Assembly (NCBI GenBank): GCA_963721345.1 | Contig: CAVRIT010000001.1 | Span: forward strand, 868,001-932,000 | DNA length: 64,000 nucleotides | Source: JACDAN01 sp963721345 | GTDB taxonomy: Bacteria > Actinomycetota > Thermoleophilia > Gaiellales > Gaiellaceae | Direction of reading: 5' to 3' | In this document: piece after piece, positions 16,434-25,289 of the stretch | Numbering within the stretch: position 1 is the stretch's first letter | Layout of the letters: each line of letters starts with the position of its first letter | Translations under genes and position numbers: made by a program | The notes under the pieces: generated by a model | The model's database searches: none | Told to the model about the DNA's origin: nothing | Seen by the model: the letters and a program-made list of their open reading frames with translations, nothing else

Positions 16434-17566
16434 GCTGCCGCGGGGACTCGCCCGAGAACCCGCTCGTAGACGCCGAGCAGCCGGCGCGCGATCTCGTCCC
16501 ACGAGTACCGCTCCTCCGCGATCCGGCGCGCGGCCACGCCGAAGCGACAGCGGCGATCCTCGTCCGACAGGAGGCCGACGACGGCGTCCGAGAGTGCCGA
16601 GGCGTCTCCCGGCGGCACCGCGAGACCGACCTCGGGACTCATCACGTCGCGGTAGCCATCGATGTCCGAGGCGACGACCGGTGTCGCACAGGCAAAGGCG
16701 CGGGTCAGCACCATGCCGAAGCTCTCCCCGCCAAGGGACGGAGCGACGAGCGCCTTCGCCGCGAGCAGCTCGGCAGTCAGGCGCTCCTGGGACAGGAAGC
16801 CGAGGAGATCGATTCCCTCCTCCGGGACGCGGTGCCGCGCGAGAAGCAGCCGTACGGCCAGCGGATCGGCGCCGATCACGCCGAGTCGGGCGCCCGTCCG
16901 GCGATGGATCTCCGGCCAGGCGCGCAGCATCACCGGCAGGCCCTTCCGCGCCTCGTGCCGGCCGACGAAGAGGATCCGGTCCTCGCGGCCGGAGGGATCC
17001 GCCTGCGGCGGGATCAGCACGCCGTTCGGGATCACCTGGTACTCGCCCGGCGCGTAGCGCTGCGCGCTGGCCCGCGCCCGCTCCGAAACGGCGATCCGCG
17101 TGTCGATCCGATCGAGGAGGAAGCCCCACACGTGCATCGCGTACTTGGCCCAGGCTAGGTCCCCGGAGGCATGAAAGGTGGCGACGACCGGCGAGCGGGT
17201 GAGGGCGAGCGCGCCGATCGAGAGCACCGGCGTCAACGGCTCGTGGACGTGGATCAGGTCGAAGCGCTCCCGCTCGAGCGTGCGGCGAACGCGGAGCACC
17301 GAACGCGGGCCGAGGATGATGTTCGGGAGCGACGCGTTGGCGGGGACGATCGCCGAGCGACCGACGGGAATAACGTCGGGCGGCGGCGGCCCGTCGCGTC
17401 CGACACGAGGGTGGAGGGCGCGCGTGAACTGACCCGGCGGGTCGTTTCCCATGATCGTCCGGGTCTCCACGCCGAGCTCGCGAAGCGCCTGAGCCTGAAG
17501 CTCGGCGTGCTCGACGACTGCGCCCCAGAACGACCAGGAGTACGGGACCACGATCCCGACCTTCAT
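16430..17566 (-). CDS. GT4 glycosyltransferase, PimA-like (phosphatidylinositol mannosyltransferase)
   Basis: A 378-residue GT-B enzyme. The N-terminal acceptor domain starts KVGIVVPYSWSFWGAV and includes IHVHEPLTPVLS; the C-terminal donor domain contains ILFVGRHEARKGLPVMLRAW (near residue 214) and GESFGMVLTRAFACATPVVA (near 295). Wording and length match actinobacterial PimA, which adds the first mannose from GDP-mannose to phosphatidylinositol on the inner membrane face. The usual EX7E second glutamate is replaced (E-SFGMVLTR), as in other PimA-like enzymes. It is coupled to the flippase-like gene downstream. Confidence 0.85.
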   Translation of the reverse strand: MKVGIVVPYSWSFWGAVVEHAELQAQALRELGVETRTIMGNDPPGQFTRALHPRVGRDGPPPPDVIPVGRSAIVPANASLPNIILGPRSVLRVRRTLERERFDLIHVHEPLTPVLSIGALALTRSPVVATFHASGDLAWAKYAMHVWGFLLDRIDTRIAVSERARASAQRYAPGEYQVIPNGVLIPPQADPSGREDRILFVGRHEARKGLPVMLRAWPEIHRRTGARLGVIGADPLAVRLLLARHRVPEEGIDLLGFLSQERLTAELLAAKALVAPSLGGESFGMVLTRAFACATPVVASDIDGYRDVMSPEVGLAVPPGDASALSDAVVGLLSDEDRRCRFGVAARRIAEERYSWDEIARRLLGVYERVLGRVPAAA

Positions 17567-17590
17567 CCCGGAGGAGGGTATCGCGCTAGG

Positions 17591-18145
17591 TCAGATCCCC
17601 AGCTCTTCCAGCCGTTCCTCGAGCTCGCGGACTCGCGCCTGCGCCCTCTCGAGCTGCTCCTGAAGCTTCGCGCGCTGCTTGATCCTCGGATCCGGCTTCG
17701 GCTTCGCCTTGGGCTTGGGCTTGGGCGGCGGCTTCGGCTTCGCCTGCTTGGGCACTGCCCGCGGTCGGGGCTTCGCGGCCGGCACAACTCCGAGCATCGG
17801 CCCGAATCCGACCTGCTCGACGTCGCCGCTCAGCGTTCCGGCAAGGAACGCCTTCGCTGCCTCCTTGTCCACCGAAGCAGCCCGCAGCGTCTGAGCCACG
17901 CGGTGCGCCGTCGCGCCGTCCACGTCCAGCTCGTGCCGAGCCAGCGAGCTCAGCTCGTCCAGGGCGTCCCGATGCGCCCGCTGAGCATCCCGCAGGGCCC
18001 CGGGGTCCCGTCCCGACACCGCGGCCCGCTGTGCCTTCCGCAGCGCCTCACCTCCGCGAACCAACCGCTTCGCCTCCTGCGGATGCCGACGGGCGAGCTG
18101 ATTCACGGCCCACGCGGAGACCGACGGCTTCCGCAGCGCCTTCAC
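17591..18145 (-). CDS. Conserved hypothetical with Lys/Pro-rich hinge and C-terminal coiled coil
   Basis: From GTG 18145 the protein has 184 residues: a conserved helical head (KALRKPSVSAWAVNQLAR), a middle of helices, a Lys-Pro-rich linker (residues about 140-157) and a C-terminal coiled coil (LEERLEELG). Coding sequence of the same frame clearly continues upstream (DLYGLPREEFTHARDELARE, 18146-18245) to an in-frame TGA, with no ATG, GTG or TTG between; only CTG codons (for example 18256) are available. The true start is therefore probably a CTG or was lost by a base change. Function unknown; homologues are usual in actinomycetes. Confidence 0.65.
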   Translation of the reverse strand: MKALRKPSVSAWAVNQLARRHPQEAKRLVRGGEALRKAQRAAVSGRDPGALRDAQRAHRDALDELSSLARHELDVDGATAHRVAQTLRAASVDKEAAKAFLAGTLSGDVEQVGFGPMLGVVPAAKPRPRAVPKQAKPKPPPKPKPKAKPKPDPRIKQRAKLQEQLERAQARVRELEERLEELGI

Positions 18146-18248
18146 CGCGTCCGCCTGCTCCTTCTTTCCCGCCTTCCGCAGCTCCCGCGCCAGCTCGTCG
18201 CGCGCATGCGTGAATTCCTCCCGCGGGAGGCCGTAGAGATCGGCCGGT

Positions 18249-19713
18249 CTACGCAGGCTGCGGTTCCCCGACCCGCACAGGGATCAGCGGCAGGTCGACC
18301 GTGAACGTCGAGCCCTCTCCCTCCCGGGAGGTCACGGACAAGCGGCCCGCCATCTGCCGGACGAGCTCGCGGCAGATGTAGAGCCCGAGGCCCGTCCCGC
18401 CCACGCCGCGGGTCTGTTGGGGATCAAGGCGGTAGAACTTTCCGAAGATCCGCTGCTGCTCGGCGTGGGGGATCCCGAGACCCTTGTCACGCACCGTGAT
18501 CCGCACGCCGCTCTCGCGCTGCTGCACCTCGACTTCGATCCGTCCACCGTCGGGCGAGTACTTGACGGCGTTGTCGAGCAGGTTCAGGAGCACCTGTCGC
18601 AGCCTGTCCTCGTCCGCTGTGACCGGCGCGAGGGAGTCCGGCGCGGCGAGGTCGAGCGAGATGCCCTCGTCGCCCGCGAGCGACGCCTCGACCTCCTCGA
18701 CTACATCCCGGACGAGGCGGCCGAGGTCGACAACCTGATCGGTCAGTCGCAGCCTGCCCGCGTCGAGCTGGTTCGCGAGCAGGATGTCGCCGACGATCCG
18801 CGTGAGCCGCTCCGACTCCTGCGCGATCACCTCGAGCAGCCGCGAATGGTCGGGCTCGGCAAGCTCGAGGTCCGTCCGCAGCAGCGTCCGCGCGCAGCCG
18901 TAGATCGCCGCGAGGGGCGTCCGCAGCTCGTGGGACACCGTGGCGATGAAGTCGCTCTTCAGCTCGTCGAGCGCGCGCTCCGCGGTCAGGTTGCGGAATG
19001 CGTAAACGACGCCGTCCTCGAACTCCACGCCGGAGAGCGACACCCAGAGCTCTCGGCCGGCGATCTCCAGCGGCAGCGTCTTCGCCTCCACACTGCCCGG
19101 ACCCGGCTCTGTGGCGACCGGGACCTCGGGCCCGATCTTCGCCCAGCTGGGGATTCCCTCTTCGGCCGGCTTGCCGACGACGCTTGCCTCGTCCAGCCCG
19201 GTGACCGCCTGCGCCGCAGGGTTCCAGAACCGGACGATCCCCTCGGCGTCCACGAGGAAGACCCCGCGGTCGACGTGCTGGAGCACCCGCGCGTGCCGCT
19301 CGAGGTCGACGCGCTGCTGCTCGACACGCCGGTCGAGCTGCCGCATCTGGATCGCGCGCTCCAGCGACGCGACGAAGTAGTCGCGATCGATCGGCTTCTG
19401 GACGAAGTCGTACGCACCGCCGCGCAGGGCCTGCACCGCCAGGTCGTGCTCCCCGTGCCCGGTGATCAGCAGGATCGGCGTCCCGGGGCGCATCTCCTTC
19501 ACCTTCTCCATCAGCGCCAGCCCGTCCATACCGGGGAGCTTCACGTCGCTGACGATCGCGTCGTAGTCGGTCACGTTCGATCCGCTCGAGAGCGCTGAGC
19601 GCCTCCGGCGCCGTGTCGATCTGGATCCCGTTCATCCGCAGGCGAAGCGCCTCGGGTAGTGCCTGGAGCAGCGCTTCGTCGTCGTCGACGATGAGGATCT
19701 GCGGCCCGGTCAC
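18249..19713 (-). CDS. Response regulator-PAS-histidine kinase hybrid, receiver split by a frameshift
   Basis: A receiver domain begins at GTG 19713 (GPQILIVDDDEALLQALPEA) and, after a one-base frame change near 19575-19580, continues as DYDAIVSDVKLPGMDG (phospho-acceptor Asp), PILLITGHGEHDLAVQA and FVQKPIDRDYF. A PAS domain (GVFLVDAEGIVRFWNPAAQA) and a HisKA/HATPase pair follow: SHELRTPLAAIYG (His), LLNLLDNAVKYSPDGG (N box), VRDKGLGIP (G1) and GVGGTGLGLYICRELV (G2). The part from GTG 19574 is open on its own and would lack the first half of the receiver. It is last in the operon with the kinase and PAS protein upstream and starts on the expected kinase stop (GTGA). Confidence 0.8.
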
Positions 19714-20818
19714 GCCGCCTCGTCCTCCTCCTCGGCGGCGCGAGCGGCAGCTCGACCTGGAACACGGCGCCACCTTCCGGATCGCGCTCGACCCAGATCT
19801 GACCGCCGTGGTCCTGGAGGATCGAGTAGGTGATCGACAGGCCGAGGCCCGTGCCGGCCCCGACTTCCTTGGTCGTGAAGAACGGGTCGAAGATCCGCTG
19901 CTCGCTGCCGGGGTCGATTCCCGGGCCGGTGTCGCAGAACGTCACGCGCGCCTCGTCGCCGGAGGGGTACGTGATCAGAACCTCCTTTCGCTCGGCGTTC
20001 TCGAGGGCATCCCGCGCATTCGTCAGCAGGTTGATGAACACCTGCTCGAGCTGGATCGGGTTGCCGAGCACGACGATCGGCTCGGCCGGAGCCTCGACCG
20101 TCACGCTGATGCCCCGCAGCCGCAGCTGCTCCTGGACGAGCGAGAGCGAGCGCTCGACGACCTCCCCGAGGTCGACGCGCTCGAACCTCACCGACGCAGG
20201 ACGGCCGAAGGTCCGGAGGTGCGTGATGATCTCGGTCGCCTTCCGCACCTGCTCCATCGCTTTGTCGAGGTCGGCGGCGAACTTCTCCGCATCGTGCTCG
20301 CCCACCGCGATCCGGTCGAGGACGTTGCCGATGAAGAGGCCGATGTTGTTCAGCGGGTTGTTCAGCTCGTGCGCCACGCCCGTCGTGAGCTCGCCGAGCG
20401 TCGCCAGCTTCCCCGCCTGGACGAGCTGCTCCTGCTTGTCCCGGATCTCCCGCGTGGTCTCACGCAGGTCGCCCATGATGTGGATCATCGCCTTGCGGCT
20501 GTCGCCCAGCCTCAGGTTGGACTCGTGCGAGTCCTTGAGGATGTGGAGCAGCGCGCGGCGCGAGTTGTCGAGCCGCTCCGTCTGCCGCGCGAGCCGCGAT
20601 CGATCGTCCTCGTAGTCGGCGAGGATGTGCAGCATCGCCCGCCGCTGGTCGCCCATCTTGCGGTTCGAGACGTGCAGGTCGCCCATGATGTTGAGCAGCG
20701 CGCGGCGGCGCTCCTCCGCCCGGCGCACGCGCGCGCGAAGCTGATCGATCTCAGCTTGGAGGTCCTCGGTCGCCGGCGCCGCTGCGCCGTTGCCGGCCGC
20801 ATCCGGCTGCGTGCTCAT
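19571..20818 (-). CDS. Histidine kinase with N-terminal signalling-helix repeats
   Basis: The N-terminal 140 residues form a helical rod with about four copies of a unit such as RRALLNIMGDLHVSNRK, RRAMLHILADYEDD, RRALLHILKDSHESNLR and RKAMIHIMGDLRETTRE. The kinase core follows: LGELTTGVAHELNNPLNNIG (His), VFINLLTNARDALENAE, FCDTGPGIDPGSEQRIFDPF and VGAGTGLGLSITYSIL. There is no transmembrane segment, so input probably comes through the helix from the PAS protein encoded just before it. The last 48 residues are arginine-rich and look out of frame: in the alternative frame the protein would end with EEEDEAA and a TGA overlapping the next start, so a one-base break near 19745 is likely. ATG 20818 overlaps the PAS gene stop (TAATG). 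Confidence 0.8.
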   Translation of the reverse strand: MSTQPDAAGNGAAAPATEDLQAEIDQLRARVRRAEERRRALLNIMGDLHVSNRKMGDQRRAMLHILADYEDDRSRLARQTERLDNSRRALLHILKDSHESNLRLGDSRKAMIHIMGDLRETTREIRDKQEQLVQAGKLATLGELTTGVAHELNNPLNNIGLFIGNVLDRIAVGEHDAEKFAADLDKAMEQVRKATEIITHLRTFGRPASVRFERVDLGEVVERSLSLVQEQLRLRGISVTVEAPAEPIVVLGNPIQLEQVFINLLTNARDALENAERKEVLITYPSGDEARVTFCDTGPGIDPGSEQRIFDPFFTTKEVGAGTGLGLSITYSILQDHGGQIWVERDPEGGAVFQVELPLAPPRRRTRRRDRAADPHRRRRRSAAPGTTRGASPADERDPDRHGAGGAQRSRADRT

Positions 20819-22128
20819 TAGCTAGGAGCGCGCTCGGCCCTGAGCTTCGCGGCTTCCTGCTGGAGGCCCTCGAGCTCCTTCTCGAGCGCGATCATCTTCA
20901 GCTCGCGCCCGACGACGACCTCCTCGAACTTCTCGAGGTCGAGGATCTTCTCCTGGAGCTCCGTCCGCGACTGCTCGAGGTCGCGCACGACCTCCTCGTA
21001 CGCGCGCATGTCTCGGAGGATGCCGATCGCGCCGATGGCGTTGCCCTCGGAGTCTCGGAGCGCCGAGGCGTTCAGGGTCGTCGGGATGACCTCGCCCGAG
21101 GCGCTGCGCGGGTTGAGGCGTGCGTTTCGCGTCACGCCGTGCTCGACCACCTCGCGGAGGGCCGCGGTGAACTCGCGCGTCTCCTCCGGGCTGATGAAGC
21201 GCGAGAGCGACTGCTCGACCACCTCGTCCTGGCGGAAGCCCAGGAGCTGCGACACCGCCTCGTTCGCCTGGATGATCTTTCCTTCGAGGTCTGAGACGAA
21301 CACCGGGTCCGGCGCGTCGTCGATCAGACGCTGTGCGTAGGCGCGCGCCTTGTCCAGCTCGCGCATGTCTCGGAGGATCCCGATCGCGCCGATCACGTTG
21401 CCGTCGGAGTCGCGGAGCGCCGAGGCGTTCAGCGACGTCGGGATCACCTCGCCCGAGGCGCTGCGCGGATTGAGCACCGCGTCGCGGGTCACGCCGCGCT
21501 CGACCACCTCGCGGAGCGCCGCGGTGAACTCGCGCGTCTCCTCGGCACTGATGAACCGCGACAGCGACTGCTCGACCACCTCGTCCTGGCGGAAGCCGAG
21601 GAGCTTGGAGACGGCGTCGTTCGCCTGGATGATCTTTCCTTCGAGGTCGGAGACGAACACCGGGTCCGGCGCGTCGTCGATCAGACGCTGTGCGTAGGCG
21701 CGCGCCTTGTCCAGCTCGCGCATGTCTCGGAGGATCCCGATCGCGCCGATCACGTTGCCGTCGGAGTCGCGGAGCGCCGAGGCGTTCAGCGACGTCGGGA
21801 TCACCTCGCCCGAGGCGCTGCGCGGATTGAGCACCGCGTTGCGGGTCACGCCGCGCTCGACGACCTCGCGGAGCGCCGCGGTGAACTCGCGCGTCTCGTC
21901 CTCGCTGATGAAGCGCGAGAGCGACTGCTCGACGACCTCGTCCTGGCGGAAGCCGAGGAGCTCGGAAACGGCCTCGTTCGCCTGCAGGATCTTTCCATCG
22001 AGGTCGGCGACGAACACCGGGTCGGGCGCGTTCTCGATGATGATGTCGGCAGCGAGAGCGCTCTGCGGCGCCGCGCCGTTGCCGTCCGTCGCGGCGCTGT
22101 CCTCGCGACTCACGACCTTTCTGGCCAA
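20818..22128 (-). CDS. Triple-PAS sensor protein without output domain
   Basis: A 436-residue soluble protein made of three PAS domains in tandem (residues 34-152, 153-271 and 272-390), each opening with APDPVFV(A/S)DL(D/E)GKI and ending with IGAIGILRDMR, followed by a coiled-coil tail (residues about 395-433). The repeats differ at only a few positions. There is no kinase, cyclase or DNA-binding part, so the protein must signal through a partner, most likely the kinase encoded next with a one-base stop/start overlap. The start is TTG 22128 with GGAGGA about eight bases upstream. No obvious cofactor-binding Cys or His is seen. Confidence 0.85.
   Translation of the reverse strand: MARKVVSREDSAATDGNGAAPQSALAADIIIENAPDPVFVADLDGKILQANEAVSELLGFRQDEVVEQSLSRFISEDETREFTAALREVVERGVTRNAVLNPRSASGEVIPTSLNASALRDSDGNVIGAIGILRDMRELDKARAYAQRLIDDAPDPVFVSDLEGKIIQANDAVSKLLGFRQDEVVEQSLSRFISAEETREFTAALREVVERGVTRDAVLNPRSASGEVIPTSLNASALRDSDGNVIGAIGILRDMRELDKARAYAQRLIDDAPDPVFVSDLEGKIIQANEAVSQLLGFRQDEVVEQSLSRFISPEETREFTAALREVVEHGVTRNARLNPRSASGEVIPTTLNASALRDSEGNAIGAIGILRDMRAYEEVVRDLEQSRTELQEKILDLEKFEEVVVGRELKMIALEKELEGLQQEAAKLRAERAPS
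20959..22029 (-). repeat. Three tandem 357-bp repeats (PAS modules)
   Basis: Repeat units at about 22029-21673, 21672-21316 and 21315-20959, each 119 codons. Conservation is very high at the DNA level too, including silent positions (for example the stretch around 21350-21420 recurs at 21707-21777). This implies recent duplication or ongoing gene conversion inside the gene. Confidence 0.85.
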
Positions 22129-22230
22129 GATTCAGTCCTCCAATGCGGTCGAGAAACTGGGCAAGCGTCCGTTCTCATTCATTTTGCTTGCTCCGAACCC
22201 TCCCCGCAATGCCTCGGTAGGCTCGCCGCC

Positions 22231-22491
22231 ATGACCTGGAGAGCCCACGTGGGATTCGGCGTCGTCGCGATCCTCGTCGGGCTTGCCCTGTCGACGGCGA
22301 TCTGGGAGTGCGGAGGCGGCGCGTCCGGCTGGAACGTCCTGATCTTCGTCCTCGTTGCGATCGGCGGAAGCCAGGTCGGCGCCGGAGTCGGCCGCCTGAC
22401 GGAACAGCGGGTCGTCGGGATCGCCGCGACGGTGGGCGCCGTCCTCGGCGCGCTGCTTCTGATCAACGCCTTCGCCGAGGGCCGCTGCTGA
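22231..22491 (+). CDS. Small membrane protein, 86 aa
   Basis: Three hydrophobic segments (HVGFGVVAILVGLALSTAIW, WNVLIFVLVAIGGSQVGAGV, VGIAATVGAVLGALLLINAF) with almost no loops and no recognised domain. Its stop overlaps the adenosine deaminase start as TGATG, so the two are co-translated. Confidence 0.65.
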   Translation: MTWRAHVGFGVVAILVGLALSTAIWECGGGASGWNVLIFVLVAIGGSQVGAGVGRLTEQRVVGIAATVGAVLGALLLINAFAEGRC

Positions 22492-23522
22492 TGCCGTCGC
22501 CCGAGGGGCTCGCCGAGCTCCACACCCACCTCGGCGGCTCGGTGGCCACCGAGATCATGTGGACGCTCGCCCACGAGCAGGGGATCGCTCTTCCGGTCAA
22601 GGACTACTGGGAGTTCGACGAGCTCGTCACCGTCTCCGACCCGCGCGGCGTGCCCGACCTGACCGCGCTCGACCAGATCTACAAGTGGACGGAGCTGATC
22701 CAGTCCAGCCCGCTCGCCGTCGAGCGCTCCGTGCACGCGGCGATCGGCGGCGCCTACCGCTCGCAGCGGATCACGACGCTCGAGCTCCGCTTCAACCCGA
22801 TGAAGCGGAACCGCGGCGGCGAGCGCGACCTCGACCACATCATCATGGCCGCGGTCCGCGGGCTCGACCGCGCGAGCCTCGAGTACCCGCAGGTGCGCGC
22901 CGGCCTGATCCTGATGATGGACCGGACGTTCACCGAGCAGCAGAACGCCGTCATCGTCGAGAAGGCGATCCGCTACGCGCCGCGCGGGATCGTCGGGATC
23001 GACATCGCCGGCCCCCGCCCGAACGGCGACGGGCCCTACCCCTACCGCGACCTGCTGCCGCTCGTCGAGCAGGCGCGCGAGGCGGGCCTCGGCGTGACGA
23101 TCCACGTCGGCGAGGAGGGCGGCGAGTACGGCATCGCCGAGATCCGCGAGGTCGTCTCGACGCTCAGGCCCGACCGGATCGGCCACGGGATCCTCGCCGC
23201 CAAGGATCCGAAGCTGATGGGCCAGATCTCGGAGGCCGAGATCGTGCTCGAGATCTGCCCCACTTCGAACCTGCTGACGAAGGCGCTCGAGAGCGAGGAG
23301 GCGGTACTCGACACGTTCCGTGCGTTCACCGAGCACGAGGTGCTGTTCACGATCGCCACCGACGGCCCGGAGATGATGCGCACGCACTTGCGCGACGAGT
23401 TCGAGCTGCTGCTGCGGATCGGCGCGCTCGACGAGTCGCAGCTGGCCGAGGCCAATCGGCGCGGCCACGAGGTGACCTTCGTTCGGAACGGGGGCGGGCC
23501 CTTTACCCGAGGCTTGGACTGA
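22491..23522 (+). CDS. Adenosine deaminase family protein
   Basis: A 343-residue TIM-barrel amidohydrolase of the adenosine/AMP deaminase family. Zinc ligands and catalytic residues are visible in order: HTHLGG near residue 10 (HxH), HVGEEGGEYG near 204 (His-Val-Gly-Glu, with the proton-donating Glu), RIGHGILAAKDP near 229, and TIATDGPEMMRTHL near 285 (metal-binding Asp). The substrate is probably adenosine or a related purine nucleoside, but aminodeoxyfutalosine deaminases look alike. ATG 22491 is set by the overlap with the upstream stop. It is the last intact gene before the decayed island. Confidence 0.85.
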   Translation: MPSPEGLAELHTHLGGSVATEIMWTLAHEQGIALPVKDYWEFDELVTVSDPRGVPDLTALDQIYKWTELIQSSPLAVERSVHAAIGGAYRSQRITTLELRFNPMKRNRGGERDLDHIIMAAVRGLDRASLEYPQVRAGLILMMDRTFTEQQNAVIVEKAIRYAPRGIVGIDIAGPRPNGDGPYPYRDLLPLVEQAREAGLGVTIHVGEEGGEYGIAEIREVVSTLRPDRIGHGILAAKDPKLMGQISEAEIVLEICPTSNLLTKALESEEAVLDTFRAFTEHEVLFTIATDGPEMMRTHLRDEFELLLRIGALDESQLAEANRRGHEVTFVRNGGGPFTRGLD

Positions 23523-24024
23523 GCGCCACGATCAACCACAGCAAGGCATAGCCGAGGGGCTCCGTAGCGCCTGGCTTCCGCCGCCGGCGGTAACGGCGCT
23601 CCGGAGCGTGGCTTGATTCGGCCATGACGTACGGCGGAGACCGTCATCGCCGCGACAGCCCACACCGAGCCGAGCGCGCATCAACCGTCGGTGGCTTGAC
23701 GAGCCCGGTGAGGCTCTGGCTCGAAGTGAGCGCTCGAGGAGCAGACGTCGGTGTCGACCTCAATGCGCCACTCCTGAACGAAGCAAGATTGTCCTGCTCC
23801 GAGCTTATGACCTGATGGACTACGTTCCTGAAGGGGACGTTGTGCTCGACTACGACCGGGAACAGCGCGCCATCGTCGCGTGGTCGATTGCGGTGGGGTC
23901 GGCTGGCGGGACACCGTCGTCTGGCCGCACGCGGAACATACGCACGGGGACAAGGCATCGTCCCGCATGAGCGGCCAGGGAGGCGGCCTGTCGCTACACT
24001 GTCCGGTTCGGCTTCTCGAGCGGC
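23523..24024 (+). pseudogene. Decayed coding remnants downstream of the deaminase
   Basis: No intact gene is seen in this 500-base stretch. From about 23790 protein-like pieces appear in changing plus-strand frames: DYVPEGDVVLDYDREQRAIV with AWSIAVGSAGG, then DTVVWPHAEHTHGDKAS, then SGLTLDRIRVARPQLEA running into the next entry. Read together they look like one gene with several frameshifts. I cannot name the family with confidence; the wording recalls actinobacterial proteins linked to restriction-type nucleases. The first 250 bases show nothing coding. Confidence 0.35.
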
Positions 24025-24719
24025 TTGACCCTCGATCGAATCCGCGTGGCGCGGCCGCAGCTTGAGGCGATGCGTCGTCCCTACTTCCCATTTGAGCTCG
24101 GATCACGTCCGACTCGGCCATTGCAGGGCTCACCTGTTCAAGCTGCCAGCCGCGTTCGTCGAGCTGTTCCCGGAGCTCAACGACGTGCCGCGCCGCGCGG
24201 AGTCGTCAGCAAGAGCGCTCCCTGGCCCTCGCGGCCGGCGGGAGCCCGACGCTGCCTTCCGGCCCGCCTTTGCTCCTCGAAACGAGGAGGTTTGTTGCGG
24301 CAAGCGGGCGTCCGTGGCTTCGTGATCCGTCAGAATATTGATCGCGCGCTGTCGTCGCACGCGCGCATCGAACGGCTTGTTGCTGAAGCCGCAACCAGCG
24401 GCGGGTGGGCGCCGAAGTCGATCGGCCGGGCGGACCCGCCGTTCGACGTGCTCGTGACTCGCGGTGGGCCCGACATCGACGTTGTCATTGAGGTGAAAGT
24501 CGACGACGGCTGTGAACGAGGAGAACAGCTAAGGCTCGCGCTTGGCCAAGTTCTTCGATACAGGCAGGTACTCCGGCTTTCGGGCAGGCGAGTCGAGGCG
24601 ATGATCGCCGTCGAGAATCGAACCGGCCGACCCTGTCGTGGCTCGAGCTTCGCCGCGAGCTAGGCGTGCTGCTTGCGTGGCCCGATGCGATCACACAGGA
24701 GCTCCGACGCCTGACTTGA
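24025..24719 (+). pseudogene. Remnant of an unidentified gene with nuclease-like C-terminus
   Basis: The remnant gene continues here: IRVARPQLEAMRRPYFPFEL, then in another frame AHLFKLPAAFVELFPELNDV (about 24130-24190), then RGFVIRQNIDRALSSHARIE and DVLVTRGGPDIDVVIEVKVD in the first frame (about 24310-24500). D-(x)n-IEVK is the core of a PD-(D/E)XK nuclease, followed by EQLRLALGQVLRYRQVLRLS. A last frame change near 24640 leads to WLELRRELGVLLAWPDAI and a stop at 24717-24719. A nuclease of a restriction or phage system is a reasonable guess, but the gene is broken. Confidence 0.4.
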
Positions 24720-24836
24720 CTCTGTAGAGCACCGTGGCAACGCGGCTAGTCGAGCGCTGGCGGCTCGTCAGCGCTCGAGAACGTAGCGCTCCCCTGGATC
24801 CTCACCTTCGAAGTAGGCGAGCTTGCCCGGGATGCA

Positions 24837-25196
24837 TCAGATAAACGTTCCGTTGCTCCAGCCGACGGTGGCCTCGACCGCATCTGCAAGGGGAACGACG
24901 GCCTGGTCGAGATCGCTACCACCGAATACGTAGCAGTCGTCAGGTGCACCCTTGCTTCGCAGCACCTCGTAAATAGCTGCGGGCCACTGGCCGCCTGGGT
25001 CGATCCGTGAGGCGTACTGAGGATTCAAGTCGTACATGTGGTAGAAGCGCCGATTGATGAAGTCGATCCGGGCTTTCGCCATCGAGAGCCGTGAGAGGTA
25101 CTGCGTGACGTGTTCCGGCGCGATGAAAGCCTTGACAGTTGCCTTCTCAGCGGGGTTCATCTGAGTGACCTTCGCAGCTCTGATTATGTAGACCAC
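24837..25196 (-). CDS. Hypothetical protein in the island, 119 aa
   Basis: Open from ATG 25196 to 24837. The sequence is protein-like (NPAEKATVKAFIAPEHVTQY, RRFYHMYDLNPQYASRID) with balanced composition and lower G+C than neighbours, which supports a real, recently acquired gene. No domain recognised and no membrane segment. It lies between the nuclease-like remnant and the integrase remnant, so it is probably cargo of the integrated element. Confidence 0.5.
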   Translation of the reverse strand: MVYIIRAAKVTQMNPAEKATVKAFIAPEHVTQYLSRLSMAKARIDFINRRFYHMYDLNPQYASRIDPGGQWPAAIYEVLRSKGAPDDCYVFGGSDLDQAVVPLADAVEATVGWSNGTFI

Positions 25197-25289
25197 GCCG
25201 GTAACAAGTGAGTAACGACATCAAGCGCCAGAGCCCGGTCGGATTCAGCGGACGCGGCCGATTGTGGCCGAGGACGCGAACGGCGGACG

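Noticed and set aside
20959..22029. The 357-bp repeats as a CRISPR or minisatellite array
   Set aside because: The units are coding PAS domains in one frame with no spacers.
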